64,000 nucleotides of DNA from Blastomussa wellsi (lineage: Eukaryota; Cnidaria; Anthozoa; Scleractinia; Plerogyridae): assembly GCA_947652115.1 (NCBI GenBank), contig OX393561.1, positions 45,440,263-45,504,262 on the forward strand. Reading direction: 5' to 3'. Numbering within the stretch: position 1 is the stretch's first letter; each line of letters opens with the position of its first letter. The notes under the pieces are model-generated. The model worked only from the letters and a program-made list of their open reading frames with translations. It searched no databases and was not told the DNA's origin. A program made the translations under genes and the position numbers. Positions 1 to 12,183 of this stretch are shown here, in pieces.

Positions 1-1177
1 AAAGAAATGGAAAAACAGCGGAAGTAGAGTGCGGGCTCACCCTAACACACGGGTTCGCTTTCCCGCCACACGACTGTTCGTGAGAAACTATATTTGAAAC
101 TTTCAATGTGTTCTGTCCGCGGATATGCAAGTTTTTCAATTTCAATCCTTAATTTTTCAATCTTCTTCTTGTTTCTTCACAGTTTGTTGTTATCGCTTTG
201 GTGTTTAATTTTTCTATCTTGGCAAACTATTATTTCAAGCTTAAGGTTTCCGATTCGAAGACAATTTTATACATTACCGAAGATAGCAACCACATTCATG
301 ATGATTAAGGGTTTGATTGTAGGGTGAATTTCAACCGGCCGAGTTGAAATATTTAGCCCTGTCGGAAGCGCTGGGATTACACGGCGAGAATTTTCAGCTC
401 GGCTGTAATTCGTCGACGACGAAATATCTGAGTGTTCGTTTCAGAAGAGAAAATAGATGGGACCAAATAAACCTGTTGCTCTATGCTTAAACACAACAAC
501 ACATGAACCAAATTCCTTCAGATATTCTTCAGCAACTGTGTAAGACAGAATTAATGTGGACAGGCCGGGGCGTGTACAGCATTTAAATCTAAAGTGCGCC
601 AATAATTTTCAACAACTGATAATGTATTGGCTCCTGGGGTCTCTATAATTTGTGTAACGAGTGATCAATTTTTTCAGGCTCGTGTATAATAGTGCATGTC
701 TTCTTTATTTTCTTTTTATCCGAGGTTTAAATTAAAATTGATGCATTTTTTTCTGATAATTGTAGTTTAACTTGTGACTACGGTTTCTGTGGAAAGTTAT
801 TTACGTATTTTATTGTATTTTTGCGAGTCTATCCCCCAAGAGATAGTTTCGTATAAAGGCCAACAATTTCACATGTCATGGGGGACCTGATGAAAATGAC
901 TTCCAAAACACGGGAATGTTATTTTGTGGACGTCATGGGAAACAGATTTTCATTCGAGAACCTATAAATAACTTTTATGAAAAAGACATCTCCCAGCCAA
1001 CACCCTCAGTGTTATGTCAGTTATGTCATTTGAAGGATTTGGTGATTATTCATCAAGTCAGTATCCACTAGATTATAATTTTCTTTATTCTTATTTATCA
1101 TCACCTGCCTGTTTGAAAAAGTATTATCTAAAGGAGAAATAAAATGTTCATCAGTCTTGTATGGCCTTACTTTGCAC
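1..1177. other. No gene seen
   Basis: Only short ORFs without domains, signal peptides or splice-site support. A minus-strand ORF at 1021-1203 was checked for a Cys pair and has none. It is not assigned. Confidence 0.5.
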
Positions 1178-1183
1178 TTTATT
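1178..1183 (-). terminator. AATAAA poly(A) signal of gene A
   Basis: AATAAA on the minus strand, about 170 bases past the gene A stop codon. A second AATAAA lies at 1084-1089. Confidence 0.5.
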
Positions 1184-1350
1184 GTATTAATCAGTTTTTC
1201 CAAGAGAGAATGATTTTACAAATTTATACTTCCAAAAGATCATCAGAGTTTGACATGCTAATTCGTGATGCGTAGAGACTATAATAATAATTGTTTTTCT
1301 GTTTCCTCTTGGGTCTAGCTTCTTTCTGTCATCTCACTGTAACTTCACGT

Positions 1351-2219
1351 TCATTGGCCTGGGCGAGGACCAGGAATAGTGAAGTCGTCATTTAAGATCT
1401 CCCGCTTGCAATGCTCGCGTGCCACTCGACACATGCTATCCATTGCGCGTTTAGTCTAACGGAGATAAAGTCAAAATTAGTGAAAAATAGAAAAAAGTCA
1501 TTCCCAAAACTCATTAATAGTCCATCAGACCCGTGGCCGTGGTTTCGAAATCTAATCTTAATTGGTATAGATTTGTACGATTTTATTTCTTTGTTTTCTC
1601 CGTAGTTTTAGTTTTGATTGAGAAGATATATCAGACACTCGAGAGAGTGTCTCATCGCATTTCCAATCACTTCAAAGTTTGTCAAAAATCTCTGCTGTGC
1701 GTCAAATTCTCATCTCTCTTCCCAATTTTTGGAAATGTGAGGAAACACTAGCAGTCTCTCGAGTTTGATATATTAAATGAAAATTGCGGGGCCTAATGGG
1801 CTCTGGATCGTAGAACAATCTATTTTTACAATAACCGGAATCATTTTAAAAATATTGAAGGAATACTGAAAGTATATATATCAGTATCGGAGGCCTCATT
1901 AATTTTAAATCGTGAAATTTGTGCCTATGCAGTCGTGTGAAGACGATTTCAGAATTATGACAAAATTCCACATTATAACTCTTACGTGCTGTTCGCATCG
2001 CCTTTGGAACCTTACTGAGATGACCATGAACCTATGGAGGAATAAAGCACTAGCTAAACGTCTGCCGGTAAACGAAAACAAAAAAGATATGCAATAGACC
2101 TGTAACAGAGTTCTCTTCCAGGAGCCGTTTGCGTTGAAACTGTCGCACAACGGAAGATACATTACAGCTAGAACAAGTGTTGAGAGAAGAATAGTCGTTG
2201 TAAGTCCCGATCTCTTCAT
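1351..2219 (-). CDS. Gene A: two-exon secreted peptide precursor (Phe/C-x6-C family)
   Basis: Exon 1 is 2219-2100 (40 codons) and exon 2 is 1455-1351 (34 codons plus stop), giving 74 residues with a 644-bp phase-0 intron. Residues 1-26 form a signal peptide (basic MKRSG, then a hydrophobic core) ending LCDS. Cleavage there exposes FNANGSW followed by Lys-Arg. The donor is CAG|GTCTAT, which is weak after the GT; the acceptor follows a pyrimidine tract and reads CCGTTAG. Exon 2 begins TKRAMDSMCRVAREHCKR: a C-x6-C pair with dibasic sites on both sides, so a 13-residue ring-bearing peptide could be released. Exon 2 has exactly the same length as in gene C and the same layout. The family is not one I recognise; secretion and processing are inferred. 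The weak donor leaves some doubt about the splice. Confidence 0.72.
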
Positions 2220-2279
2220 GACTGTGTCGAATAGAGCTGTTGCGACGATACAACTGAGGGTCGCTTGCATTTAAAAGCA

Positions 2280-4019
2280 ACGTAAACTGTAGCTTTGCTA
2301 TTAAAAAGGTTATTAAGTTCCGTTTCTAAGACAGACTTAGAAATAAACGGAAAAATTTTGAATAGTTCGTTAACTGTAAAGCAATCAGAGAACCGTTTTA
2401 TTTGAATTTCTCTTATTAACCCGCAGCTTTCAAATATTCTCTTAACAATTTTCCTGTTTCCCTTTGTGATGAATGAACCCAAGTCAGAGCTACGTTGATA
2501 AACACCGCTGAGTCGGACTTCATTCCACAAGATTAAACTGAAAGTTTGTGTTTAGTCCAGTGCTTAAAAGTTATAATACTATCGCTGTTGTCAATTTCTT
2601 TTGCTCTCATGTTAATTTCACCACGCAGCTTTTAAATGGTATATGTTTGGTTCATAATTTGTAATATTTGTCCTTTTTGGTAATACAGAGTTCATTTCCG
2701 AAACTTCTAGTGCAGCGAACGGAAATTAAAAGATTTATCTGACTTAAAAGAGTTTCAACATGTTGTGTGGGCTTTGTGCGCTATTTACCTAGATTATTAT
2801 ATAAAATGTTTTGTAACGATTTTTAATTTCCTGAGTGCCATTATTACAAACTAACAAATATACAAAAGGCGAGGGAGGCTTGCCGAAAAATAAAACACAT
2901 ATCATAACTGACCGACTCGTTTCTGAACAGTCAATGAACAAGTAATGCGTACGGTCCAGGGCGACATCCTCTGCGAGATAGATAAACAAGTAAACCGCCG
3001 AATGTGTGAAACAGATCTTAAAAATGCACATGCTATATATAGCTTTTGAGCGAATATTTTATACACGTTTGTCCGTTCTTTGTAAGAACCGTTCTTCGAT
3101 AAAAGAACGTCAGACGCTGAGGCTGAAAAATGACAAAATTACACTAAAACCTCGTTATTTTACCACCTGCCATCCCGTTTAGCCAACATTGCAAAAAGGG
3201 GAGTGTAAGGTTGGCTTATATTTTCTTCTATATTTTCTCATACTAAGTAGGGTTGATATAAAAGCGAAAACTACATTTGTTACTTAACAATACTCTACTG
3301 CTCGTAGTCCCATACTTGGCGTACTTTTTGCTGAAAATCTTATTACTCTGTCCTTCATTTTTAGTCGACAACCACCACTAGCTGTCGAAACCTACTTTGT
3401 TTTCTTAAACAGCTTTTCTTTTAAATACAATTCAAATCGAGGAAAATATCAAACAACCTGGCGATGAGTAAAAACTGTTTATGGTCAATATTACGAGCTT
3501 TAGCAACAGCAAACATTAGCAAACAACAAATATTTCATTGAACTTTTTTTCGTTTGTAAGCCTTAGTGCTTGGATTTTCTAAATCCTAGACAATACAATA
3601 GTTCATAAAAATTGACCAAACTGTTTCTTTTCTCTCACTGTGTCGATATCTATATTTGATGTAGTTTTAAACGTAAACAATAAGATAAATAAAGCGAAAT
3701 TCATTTAAATCCAATTTCTGAAACGAATCAGTAGATTTTGGATTCTGGCCGAGAACGCCTTCTTTTTAAACGCCTTCTTTTATAAATAAAAAAGAAAAAA
3801 ATTAAAGAAAAAAATATTCAAACATTTAATTTGTTTAGCTCATATCGTTCGATTCGCCAACCACGTTTCCAGTGACGCTGCGAAGCTACTACAGATCTCG
3901 CGCTCATAGCTAAAAGCAATGGCCTCGAGCTCTTAAAAGCTCTCGCTGTAAAGCGCGAGGCTCTAAACATTAGCACCGTAGAGTAATGCACAACATGTCT
4001 AGTTGGTATGGACTTATTT
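2280..4019. other. Intergenic; no exon 2 found for gene B
   Basis: This stretch lies 5' of gene A and 3' of exon B. I scanned the minus strand for a codon pair spaced as C-x6-C or C-x5-C and found none. Two acceptors in the right phase exist, near 3122 (exon would contain TCIKYSLKSY) and near 2970 (exon would contain ITCSLTVQKR), each with a single Cys. Neither is convincing. Confidence 0.45.
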
Positions 4020-4025
4020 ACTCAC

Positions 4026-4145
4026 CGCTGGCCTTGGACTCCAGTTGTTTCCACCTGCCCCAAAAGCTTGGCATGGTCTTAGGACGACGAGGGTGGAAAA
4101 CAGAATTGCGATCACTATCAAATTGAAAGTACTGCCCTTCCTCAT
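4026..4145 (-). CDS. Gene B: orphan exon 1 of the secreted peptide family
   Basis: A 40-codon first exon starting MRKGSTFNLIVIAIL and ending in a consensus donor, GCG|GTGAGT, in phase 0 like the rest of the family. The hydrophobic segment ends PCQA, and cleavage would expose FGAGGNNWSPRPA, which shares the Phe start and Gly-Ala-Gly-Gly of genes E and F. There is no Lys-Arg in this exon. A good TATA box lies 88 bases upstream. No downstream exon with the Cys pair was found before gene A, so B is either an incomplete copy, has a diverged second exon with one Cys (see 2280-4019), or uses an exon not recognised here. The exon-1 call is firm; the whole gene is not. Confidence 0.6.
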
Positions 4146-4232
4146 CTTTTCTTGTGCGGTTCTTTATACTTCACAATCTAATAAATCAAACTGGGGGCTA
4201 TATTTGTAGAGCGGTAGATGTTAAATTAAGCA

Positions 4233-4241
4233 TTTTATATA
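4233..4241 (-). promoter_or_regulatory. TATA box of gene B
   Basis: TATATAAAA on the minus strand, 88 bases upstream of the gene B ATG. Similar spacing is seen at genes C, F and H. Confidence 0.55.
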
Positions 4242-5592
4242 GGCGATTGCTCTCTTTTATTTATGAATAAAAGCGTGCAAACAAAGACTGATACAACGTC
4301 AAGTTTGTAATGTTTGACGGCAAACATTGCATCCGCCTGTCTAACGACGATTGACTTGTACGTTTACGAGTTATCTGCTTCCATCTTACATCCGAAGGCT
4401 TCTTTAATGCTGCCACACGTAATTTCCTTGATTTCTGAGTGAACAGTATAAACGGACACTTTACTGAACAGTAGCACACTGAATAGAAGTAAATAATAAC
4501 ACGCTACTCTCAGGACCGAAATCGATTCAGAAATTATTTCTTTACTTATTTGTTACATTTTATTAAGTCAGGCTGATTCTGAATTAGAGGTAAATCAAGA
4601 CGATGTTCCAAGCTAATTGATCTTTATCCCGATTCCCATCACCGTCTCAATACTTTCTTACCTAAAATGTATTAGCAATTTTGAAGAACTACGTTAAACC
4701 CGGCACTAAACTGTCATAGACAAAACTGTTCTTTTCCTGTAAAAGTTTCGTTTTCAGGGTTTTATTACCGGTAGATCTTTTCCGCAAGGTCAATTACTCC
4801 GCAAATGAAGAAATCAGCTTAGTTGAATGAAAAGCGAACAACATTTTACTTTCATTATTCAGATTTCCGTTTCCTATAAGATTTTGACAAATGCATTTTC
4901 CGTTTAATTAAAGTAAACGCCAAAATTGACCTAAAAGACACAATGAGGTCAATTTTGATAATTGTACGATCATTCTATTTTGATAACGCTATCCGTACAA
5001 AACATGCCAACGGTTCAGCTGTCAGTCAAATTATTAGGCGTGCGTTGTCAAGGCTACTTGTTTTCATCCTATGACTGTTCCAATGAACCACTGACAATTT
5101 GTTTGACTTGGCAAGACAACTTCCCTCCTCAGTGTTGTCTTGACTCTCTCCCTCGTTAGCTAGAATGATATTTATTTGTAAAAAAATTTGCGTGGTAAAT
5201 AAGGCCTGCATCTGGTTTTAATGAGCTAGCGACTAAAATGAAATAATTAAGCAAACGGCTTTTACTGTAAGAGTGTAAGCAACTCAAACAATGTTATCGC
5301 TGTTTAGTTACACACGCAAGGAAGTTAGCGAAAAGAAAAAAAAAAGAAAAAAAAAGCTTTTTGAAAAACCAGCTGAAAACTGTTGAATGTTATTTTTTAC
5401 TTTAAGTGGCCATCAGATAAAAGCCACTTTGGTCATTGTTTAGCTATCACGACTTTTTGGAATATCACTAATTCTCACAGTAATATTCTGAAATTAAAAG
5501 ACAAAGAAAACTGTGCTTTTTTCTTTTTCATTTTGTGCTCGGGATGTTTTTTGTACAAATGTGCACGAGGTTTTGTTATGAGCAAAGCTTTA

Positions 5593-5650
5593 ATAATAAT
5601 AATAATAATAATAATATTTAATAATAATATTAATAATAATAATAATAATG
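5593..5650 (+). repeat. (AAT)n microsatellite
   Basis: About 58 bases of AAT/TAA repeats with a few interruptions. ORFs here reading Ile or Asn runs are artefacts of the repeat. Confidence 0.85.
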
Positions 5651-5959
5651 GTAATAAGGAGGTTCTCAAAAGAGTAGGGGATACTTTTGAAGTTTGACGG
5701 TTAAAACTATTGTTTTTTTTTTACGATTGTCATGACTTTCAACATTTTAGGTCATTTGAAGGCTAATTCTGGATGGCTATTGATGTCTGACAGTTATCTT
5801 TTCGGCTGTTTGACGGTTGACTGGTAACCCCATTGAGGTTACAGATAGTAACAGCTCAGCTTTTTGCTTAATGATACCTAAAAAAACATTTGGGTCATTT
5901 TCAATCGCACTATTACACGAGCTTATGCCATAAGCGTTAACTTCAGCTCAGAAATAGAA

Positions 5960-6112
5960 AGAGTGAATTTCGTTCGTGCGTTTCCTCTGCATCACGTATA
6001 TAGTATTCATCCCTGCACCCATTGTTTTCAGATAATAAAATACTGGGTCCCTATGGATACCAGCCTCGTTGCTGAATGGGCTAACCAGATAAAATAAAGC
6101 TCCTTACTTACT
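5960..6112 (+). repeat. Possible retroposon 3' end with (TTAC)n tail
   Basis: The segment ends AAATAAAGCTCCTTAC followed by repeated TTAC, the form of a LINE or SINE tail. No coding part is visible. The class is uncertain. Confidence 0.35.
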
Positions 6113-6354
6113 TACGTACTATATTAATGGGAAAAATGCTCAGCATTTTTCGACAATTGCTGAAGCCGAGCTAAAATTATAACCGCCACCAGGAATATTT
6201 CATCGGAGAGCTTATTTGCGAAATTTAGTTTTTTTGTTACAAGTTTCTGGGTAAAATTGAAGTCAAGACAAGAATTCGCAGACATCAAGTTAAGACAAGA
6301 ATTTAAGACAACAATTCACAGGCATCAAAGAGTAGAATATCAGTGCTCATTTGT

Positions 6355-6360
6355 TTTATT
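6355..6360 (-). terminator. AATAAA poly(A) signal of gene C
   Basis: AATAAA on the minus strand about 115 bases past the gene C stop. Confidence 0.6.
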
Positions 6361-6474
6361 ACATCGGTGCCATACTATACAATGAAATCAGATACATCTT
6401 CACTTGTGCTCTCGACAAAGTTCGCTCTTTTCTGGTGTATGTTTTACATGACGTAGGGAGACAGCCGCTGGACA

Positions 6475-8327
6475 TCAGTACTCCTTAAATGGCGTGGGCG
6501 GCTCTTCAGTATCTCCCATAAACTCTTGCCTGCAGTAGTCCTTCAGTGAATAGCACACGCGTCTTTTATGTTTCATCGCCTGGAAAAAGATAAAGTTACT
6601 CCATTTATGTTCTTCGAGAAAACAGCGTTCTATTATTCACTGATCACTGCATTTAAAAGTGTTACATTTGTTTTACTATTCCGTCAGCATTTTGTCGTAT
6701 AAGGTTACATTAAAAATATCTTATATTAGATTTATAAATCCTCATTTTTTGTGGTAAAAAAAATTCATGACTTTTCACCCTTTTTACCAATTGCACGTCA
6801 ATGAAACTTAGACCAGTACTCTGTACCCTGAACCGCTCCGTGATGGAGTACAAATATCGCGAGAATTGAAATTTCAGTTCTCGCTTATTTTGTTTCTTTG
6901 TATGTTATTTTCACTCGACGGATAATTGACTCCCTTTTTGGGAACAACGCGGAATAGAGCCTGTTTAAGGGGCACGCTGCCTAAACAGAAAACACAACGT
7001 TCTTTTATTCGCTGATAAGTAAGGTTTTCAATACCAAAATCAATTTAACTCGGTCGCAGGAGAACAAAAGACCTACGACAGGGACAAATTCTACTGACAC
7101 AAAATAAACGCGATTAGCAGAAGGAATCAAGGTGACTATAGATGTCGAACACAGTTGAGCAGTTGAGTGGTTCATCTTTTCTTGAGATTTGGGCTGTGAA
7201 AGATTTAGCTTTGTATCACCAAGCTAGTAGTTTGGCCTCAAGCTTTTTATGCCTTTCTTACAGTTGATTGTTTTGCGTAAAGCATTTTAAAACGTTTTGT
7301 TTAATAGCCGTTCATGTAAAAAAGTTTTTTTTTCCAGACCGTCATAATTGATTTCACGAATAGCGTTTTGTTTTGTCGTTAAAAATAGAATTACGTACGT
7401 TTGTATATTCATAACACAGCAGTTGTAATTGGAAGTCGAGCACCAATAATTATGTGACCTGGTAATATATAAAGTTTTATAAATTTGCAGAATTCCGCTT
7501 AAAAAAGCCTTTTGCTAAGTGCACATTAATTTCCATCTATAAATTAATGTTTCACGTGTTGACAGCTATTTGTAAAATTGCACAGTACGTTTTATTGAAA
7601 GCAAAAAAGTCGTTATTTCAAACCTGCTATGTGGCTTCTTGAATCGTATTTTTCGGCCACTGTTTTATTTTACTTGTTTGACGACCGGCGTATAAGCCTT
7701 ATAAATCTAAGCTTGTTATTCTTCACGTGAAAAACACGGAACTAGGTTTTTCTTATTTTTAAATCGGATTAGCTATACATTAATATTACATTTTCGACGC
7801 CAACAAGCCAGTCGGTTTACAGATACAACAAACGTTGTGTCAATCAGTGCAATTTTCTTTTCTTCCTCGGCTGGTCTGTTTGGTTCTATACTGTATTGAC
7901 GCTAAATAAATCACACAAGGCAAAACATTCAAATAGCTTGATGTCATTGAGAACTACATGTCATCTAAATACATGTGTACCTATATAACCTGCTTGGTTT
8001 TCCTTTTAGCTATCCGTAGCTTTGCTGCAATAAAACGATTTTCTCCTTTTTGGTCTAAGAATCTAAAGGAAAATTATTTCATATTTTATAGCAAGTGATC
8101 CATTTTTTTTAAATATACACTTATTTGTGATCGTCAAGGCCGAAGATACACTTATTGTAGCGTGGTGACCATTTGGTGTTTTCACATAAAATGGAAACAA
8201 GAAATCTGTTCCAACCTACCTCAAAGGCTCTTTTCCAACGAGTGGCAGAAAATCCTTGGCTTGTTGGCAGGTTAGCGACGGCGATTAATAACGCAAGAAC
8301 AAGAAAAATTGCCAGCCGTTTCTGCAT
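6475..8327 (-). CDS. Gene C: two-exon secreted peptide precursor
   Basis: Exon 1 is 8327-8220 (36 codons, donor GAG|GTAGGT) and exon 2 is 6579-6475 (34 codons plus stop, acceptor TTTTTCCAG), giving 70 residues with a 1640-bp phase-0 intron. A signal peptide (MQKRLAIFLVLALLIAV) ends near TSQG; the next residues are FSATRW and Lys-Arg. Exon 2 starts AMKHKRRVCYSLKDYC: a tribasic site directly before a C-x6-C ring, then an acidic, Pro-containing tail ending KEY. TATA and poly(A) signals are both present, so the gene looks intact. Gene A is its nearest relative in exon lengths and in the Trp-Lys-Arg end of the first peptide. The role is not known; a secreted peptide signal is inferred. Confidence 0.78.
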
Positions 8328-8427
8328 GTTTTCTTCTGTTTAGTGGAGTAAAGATTCGCTCACTCTGACGACGCGGCCTCAAATGGTTTGCTGCAATTGA
8401 GTTGGTTGTTTTTGAATTGAAGCTGCT

Positions 8428-8434
8428 CTTTATA
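8428..8434 (-). promoter_or_regulatory. TATA box of gene C
   Basis: TATAAAG on the minus strand, about 100 bases upstream of the gene C ATG. The 5' leader just below it is the part repeated in the relic at 10610-11080. Confidence 0.55.
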
Positions 8435-8519
8435 CAAAACCAAACAAAAGACTTGTAAAGTGCGCGCTCATCACGACTCATTACAATAAATGAACTCTGA
8501 AGCAACAATAATTAAGCGA

Positions 8520-9770
8520 CCCCCACGTTGTCGTCAAGGCTCAAAATCTTGACAAATTTATCCTAACGGCTCCATTAAAAGACGTCTGAGAAAAGCCTCG
8601 TAAAATTAATAATCACTTGTATTTCCTTTAGGGATATTCATGTTTATGAGGTAGGGGGCTGGTGGGATTTAGGGGTTAAGTACAAAAACTGGATTTAAAG
8701 GGGGTACTGGCACAAAAAATAATGTGCTTGAGGGGAAATCACTTCATTAGGTGTTGCAATGACAGTATCTATCATAGTGAAAAAAGTCTACCAGATTGCC
8801 TAATTTCGTTTCTGAGATTACACAGTGGAGCATGCCTCCGGACCTCCCTGATTTGCTATGTACAATCCCCACCCACATCCCCTATTAAAAATGAACGGTC
8901 CCTGACTGAATACGAGAAGTGATTAATCTTGGAAGCAAAAGCAGGTCATCAGTGCTACAATAACGAAAAAAATTCGGGGGTGAATTCGTTTGAATCACCA
9001 GTGAAGCTTTGTACACTTGATGAAGTATTCTCTGTTGGAGCACCGCTTATTGTTTTAAAATTGAAAGCAGCTATTAATTTTTCGACTTGGGTGATAATAA
9101 TCTCAACCGACGGATGGCCATTAAAAATAAATTACTAGTCTTCGTTAAATCGCAACGTTTAATGTCCTACTTCAATATTTCATAATTTTAAATCAGGGGA
9201 AAAGGAATTTCTTTTTCACACCGTTTTCTCTCGTATTACTGTAGTTTGTTCGAGAACAGATGGCCTGACAAAGTCTAAACGTTCGTTATAGACACTGTCA
9301 TGACGTAAAAAAATTGAGTTAAACAAAATTATTATATTTTTAAGGATTCACCACCTCGTTTTCATTACTTTGTGGGACGAATTTTAGGCTAACACGGATT
9401 TTCGGATTACTGCTTCTTTAAAGGAAATGTCGTAAAAAACTGTTATTGATTTTTACGTCGGTCGAGAGAGGAAAGCATTATCAAAGTAATCTTTGTGGAT
9501 TTCGCACATCTGACCAAAGATCATCAAAATAAAGTTAATATTTCCTTTATGGCGCTTTCGGACTGAGTAAAATTACTCTTTAAGTACTCTTTAATGATTT
9601 GTTTTTAATTGCTGAACAGTTTCTATTAGATATAGTAAATATAACAAATGGCCGATTTTCCTGATCGCGTTGATAGCAGGATTGACAAAAACATCATAAC
9701 AAAATTTCTATCATTAAAGTTCGGAGATTAAACACTTCACAGACAAAATTACAATGCAAATTTTCCACTT
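8520..9770. other. No gene seen
   Basis: Short ORFs only, without recognisable domains. The stretch 9480-9560 resembles 11010-11110 (shared AAAGTTAAT...ATATTTCCTT blocks), consistent with an old local duplication. Confidence 0.4.
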
Positions 9771-9983
9771 TTATTTGGTTCCAGCTGCGGACTTAATGCT
9801 ATCAATTTTATCTCGAACTACGTACTTGGATAGAAGACAAAGAACGCCAACATGTACACATTGATACATTTCCCTACAACTTTTTTCCCATTTATTTTGT
9901 TCTCGTTGACAATGTACTTCGTATATGGCAGGGAAAGATATTTTAAAACCTGGCCCTTGATGATTAGTCTCGCCAAGCCCCAT
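9771..9983 (-). other. Cys-containing ORF with C-x6-C, possible orphan exon 2
   Basis: The C-terminal part reads EMYQCVHVGVLCLLSKYVV and ends AAGTK. The Cys spacing is that of the family, and it lies 3' of the relic promoter region at 10610-11080, where a second exon would be expected. However, no acceptor in phase 0 precedes it and sequence resemblance to gene C exon 2 is slight. It is probably a decayed exon or a chance ORF. Confidence 0.2.
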
Positions 9984-10609
9984 ACCGGAGAAGATTTTTA
10001 TAAAACAAACATTTTCAATCTATACTGCAAGCAGTACATGTATCGGTTTTGCTCTGAAATTCTTGAGACGCACGAAAAAACAGTTCACTATTCTCTTATT
10101 TTAGCCTTCGTTCCACGTAAGGATTTTAAAGCATACGTCCAGCTAGTATTGTTCAATCTCGCCCCAACAGATTTTCCTCGCTTAAATTAAAGTTGATTAA
10201 TTTTGCGTGATCTTGAGAGTCATAACGAGAACATATTATCGACGTTGCTTCCGACATTTAATAAAGTTTGAGTTAAAGACCTGGATGAAAGAGTAGCCTG
10301 AGTTACTAACGAACTTGGCTGTTCTGTAACGAAGACTAGAAAGCTGAATCCTGCTAACAGGGTCAACTAATGCCTCTGGTGTTTCAAGTTAATGTTCTCC
10401 TATAGTTTAGACTTGTGCTTTATTTTTTCCAGAACGTTTTGTCAAGATCCTGCCAAACGTAGTTCTTATTTGGTATTTCCCTCAACCCCTGCGCTGGGGC
10501 GAAAGCTTAAGGCGGCAGATTTGACAGGTGTAATCAGAGTATAATTATAGCGAATTGAAAAATAGAAAGAACTTATTACTATGTTTATTTCCTGTTCAAT
10601 TTGAACTTC

Positions 10610-11080
10610 ATGTCATCTAAATATCGTTTAATTTGTCTGGTTTTCGTCAGTCTTTCGTCTGCCTTTTTCTTAAAAAAATAGTTCCTTCAATTACAGTAAC
10701 ATTTTCTTTAATTTTTGGTCTTTAAATTAAAAAGTAAAATTATTTTGCATCTAAAAATAAGAGATAACTTTTTAAATTGTTAGGTTTCTTTGCTTGTTTT
10801 TTCAGTGTAGAAGACTAAAATGAGTTCATTCGACAATTCGGCCTCAAATGGTTTGTTGCAATTGTGCTGGTTTTATTTTTTAATGAAAACCGCATAATTA
10901 ATCTTTTTGCCGTGAGAATTTAAGAACTATGTTTTAGCTGACGTGCACGAGTTGGATTGAACGAAGCCTAACGTTTCCGATAATAAAGTTACTTGACCGT
11001 AAATCTTCAGGTCATCAAACCAAAGACTGGCGAATGAATAAATTACTCTCATAAAGTTAATGTTAATAGAATATTTCCTT
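10610..11080 (-). pseudogene. Relic duplicate of the gene C 5' region, exon 1 missing
   Basis: Blocks match the gene C neighbourhood in order. CATGTCATCTAAATA occurs at about 10610 and 7958. A CTTTTTGGTCT-type block is at about 10710 and 8050. CGGCCTCAAATGGTTTG occurs at about 10840 and 8375, followed by a related leader. The counterpart of gene C exon 1 (8220-8327) is absent between the last two blocks. I read this as a partial tandem duplicate that lost its coding exon. Confidence 0.5.
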
Positions 11081-11929
11081 GATTAGCGCCCGGTTCGCTC
11101 ATTTCAAATTTTATATTTTCCCTTAACAAATTTTCAATACAATTTTTTTTTGCAGGAAACAAAGCATACATTTATTGTGATTGCTTTTTAAGTAAGGAAG
11201 TGCCGGCTTATATTACAATTTCTAACGCTCTTTTTATGTTCTTATTTCAACCCTGGAAGAATCAGAGCTTCACCTCTGCCAGCGTTCTTATAAAATAGGC
11301 TTTTATATAGGAAATGGTGTATTTTGGTGTACTTTAATATGAGGAAATATCGTATGTTGTCAGAAGTAAATAATTCCAGAAGGAATTGAGGTGTTGCCTT
11401 GTCCAAGAATTACCGCGCGTGCACTACGCCATTTATAATTATCAGTTTGTGGTTTAATTTCAGGAATTAGCAGTTTAGCATTTTAGCGGTTGATGGTTTA
11501 ATAGTTGTTTTCTATAAATTGCTGTTCAGATGTAAAGGCCATTACCAGTCCGTACTGCGCAGTCTCGGGATTTATTTACATTTCTGTTTTGAATTTGTTG
11601 ATGCTTTACACTCGGTAACTGCGTACATGACCTTTTTGAGTCCGCCATTACAAGTCGTTTCGTTTGGAAGTTTCCGATGAGCTGAATCGTCTGTTTGGAA
11701 CGTCGTCGAGGTTCGTCTACTCTTCATTTTTGTTTTGCAAGGATATCGGATGATAATAATGAAGAAAAAGGCACGTTTTTACCCGTAATTTTCATTTTGT
11801 CTTGTTTAAATTTCATCATGCGAGGGGTCACCTCGCAGCTCTTACAAGGTCTCACCTGATTGGGGAAACAAGAGAACAAACAACGCAAACAATAGACCCA
11901 AACAATAAGGTCAAGCAATGGGTCTACTT

Positions 11930-12183
11930 CTGGATCGGTCACGTTTTAAGGAGAGAGAAAGATAACAACTGTAGAGTCGCGCTCACATGGACCCCTGAAG
12001 GCAGGAGGAAACGTGGCAGACCAAAGATCACATGGAGGAGAACTATTGAGGCCGAACGGAAAGATCTCGGATGGACAAACTGGACCGGGGTTGAGCAGAA
12101 AGCGCTGGACCGTGACGAGTGGCGTGTGTTGTTGCGTGGCCTTATGCTCCACTCAAGGAACAAAGAGGATGAATGAATGAATG
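11930..12183 (+). mobile_element. 5'-truncated LINE insertion with 13-bp target duplication
   Basis: The insert encodes the C-terminal end of a non-LTR retrotransposon reverse transcriptase from about 11935 to a stop at 12176. The sequence includes IGHVLRREKDNN, GRRKRGRPKITWRR and ALDRDEWRVL, the familiar tail of RTE/CR1-type LINE proteins. It ends in a GAATGAATGAATG tail. The flanks share AATGGGTCTACTT at 11917-11929 and 12184-12196, a target-site duplication. The clean duplication and open frame suggest a fairly young copy. The clade within LINEs is not certain. Confidence 0.8.

Noticed and set aside
5383..5697. 104-residue ORF with Ile and Asn runs
   Set aside because: Produced by the AAT microsatellite; no domain or signal peptide.
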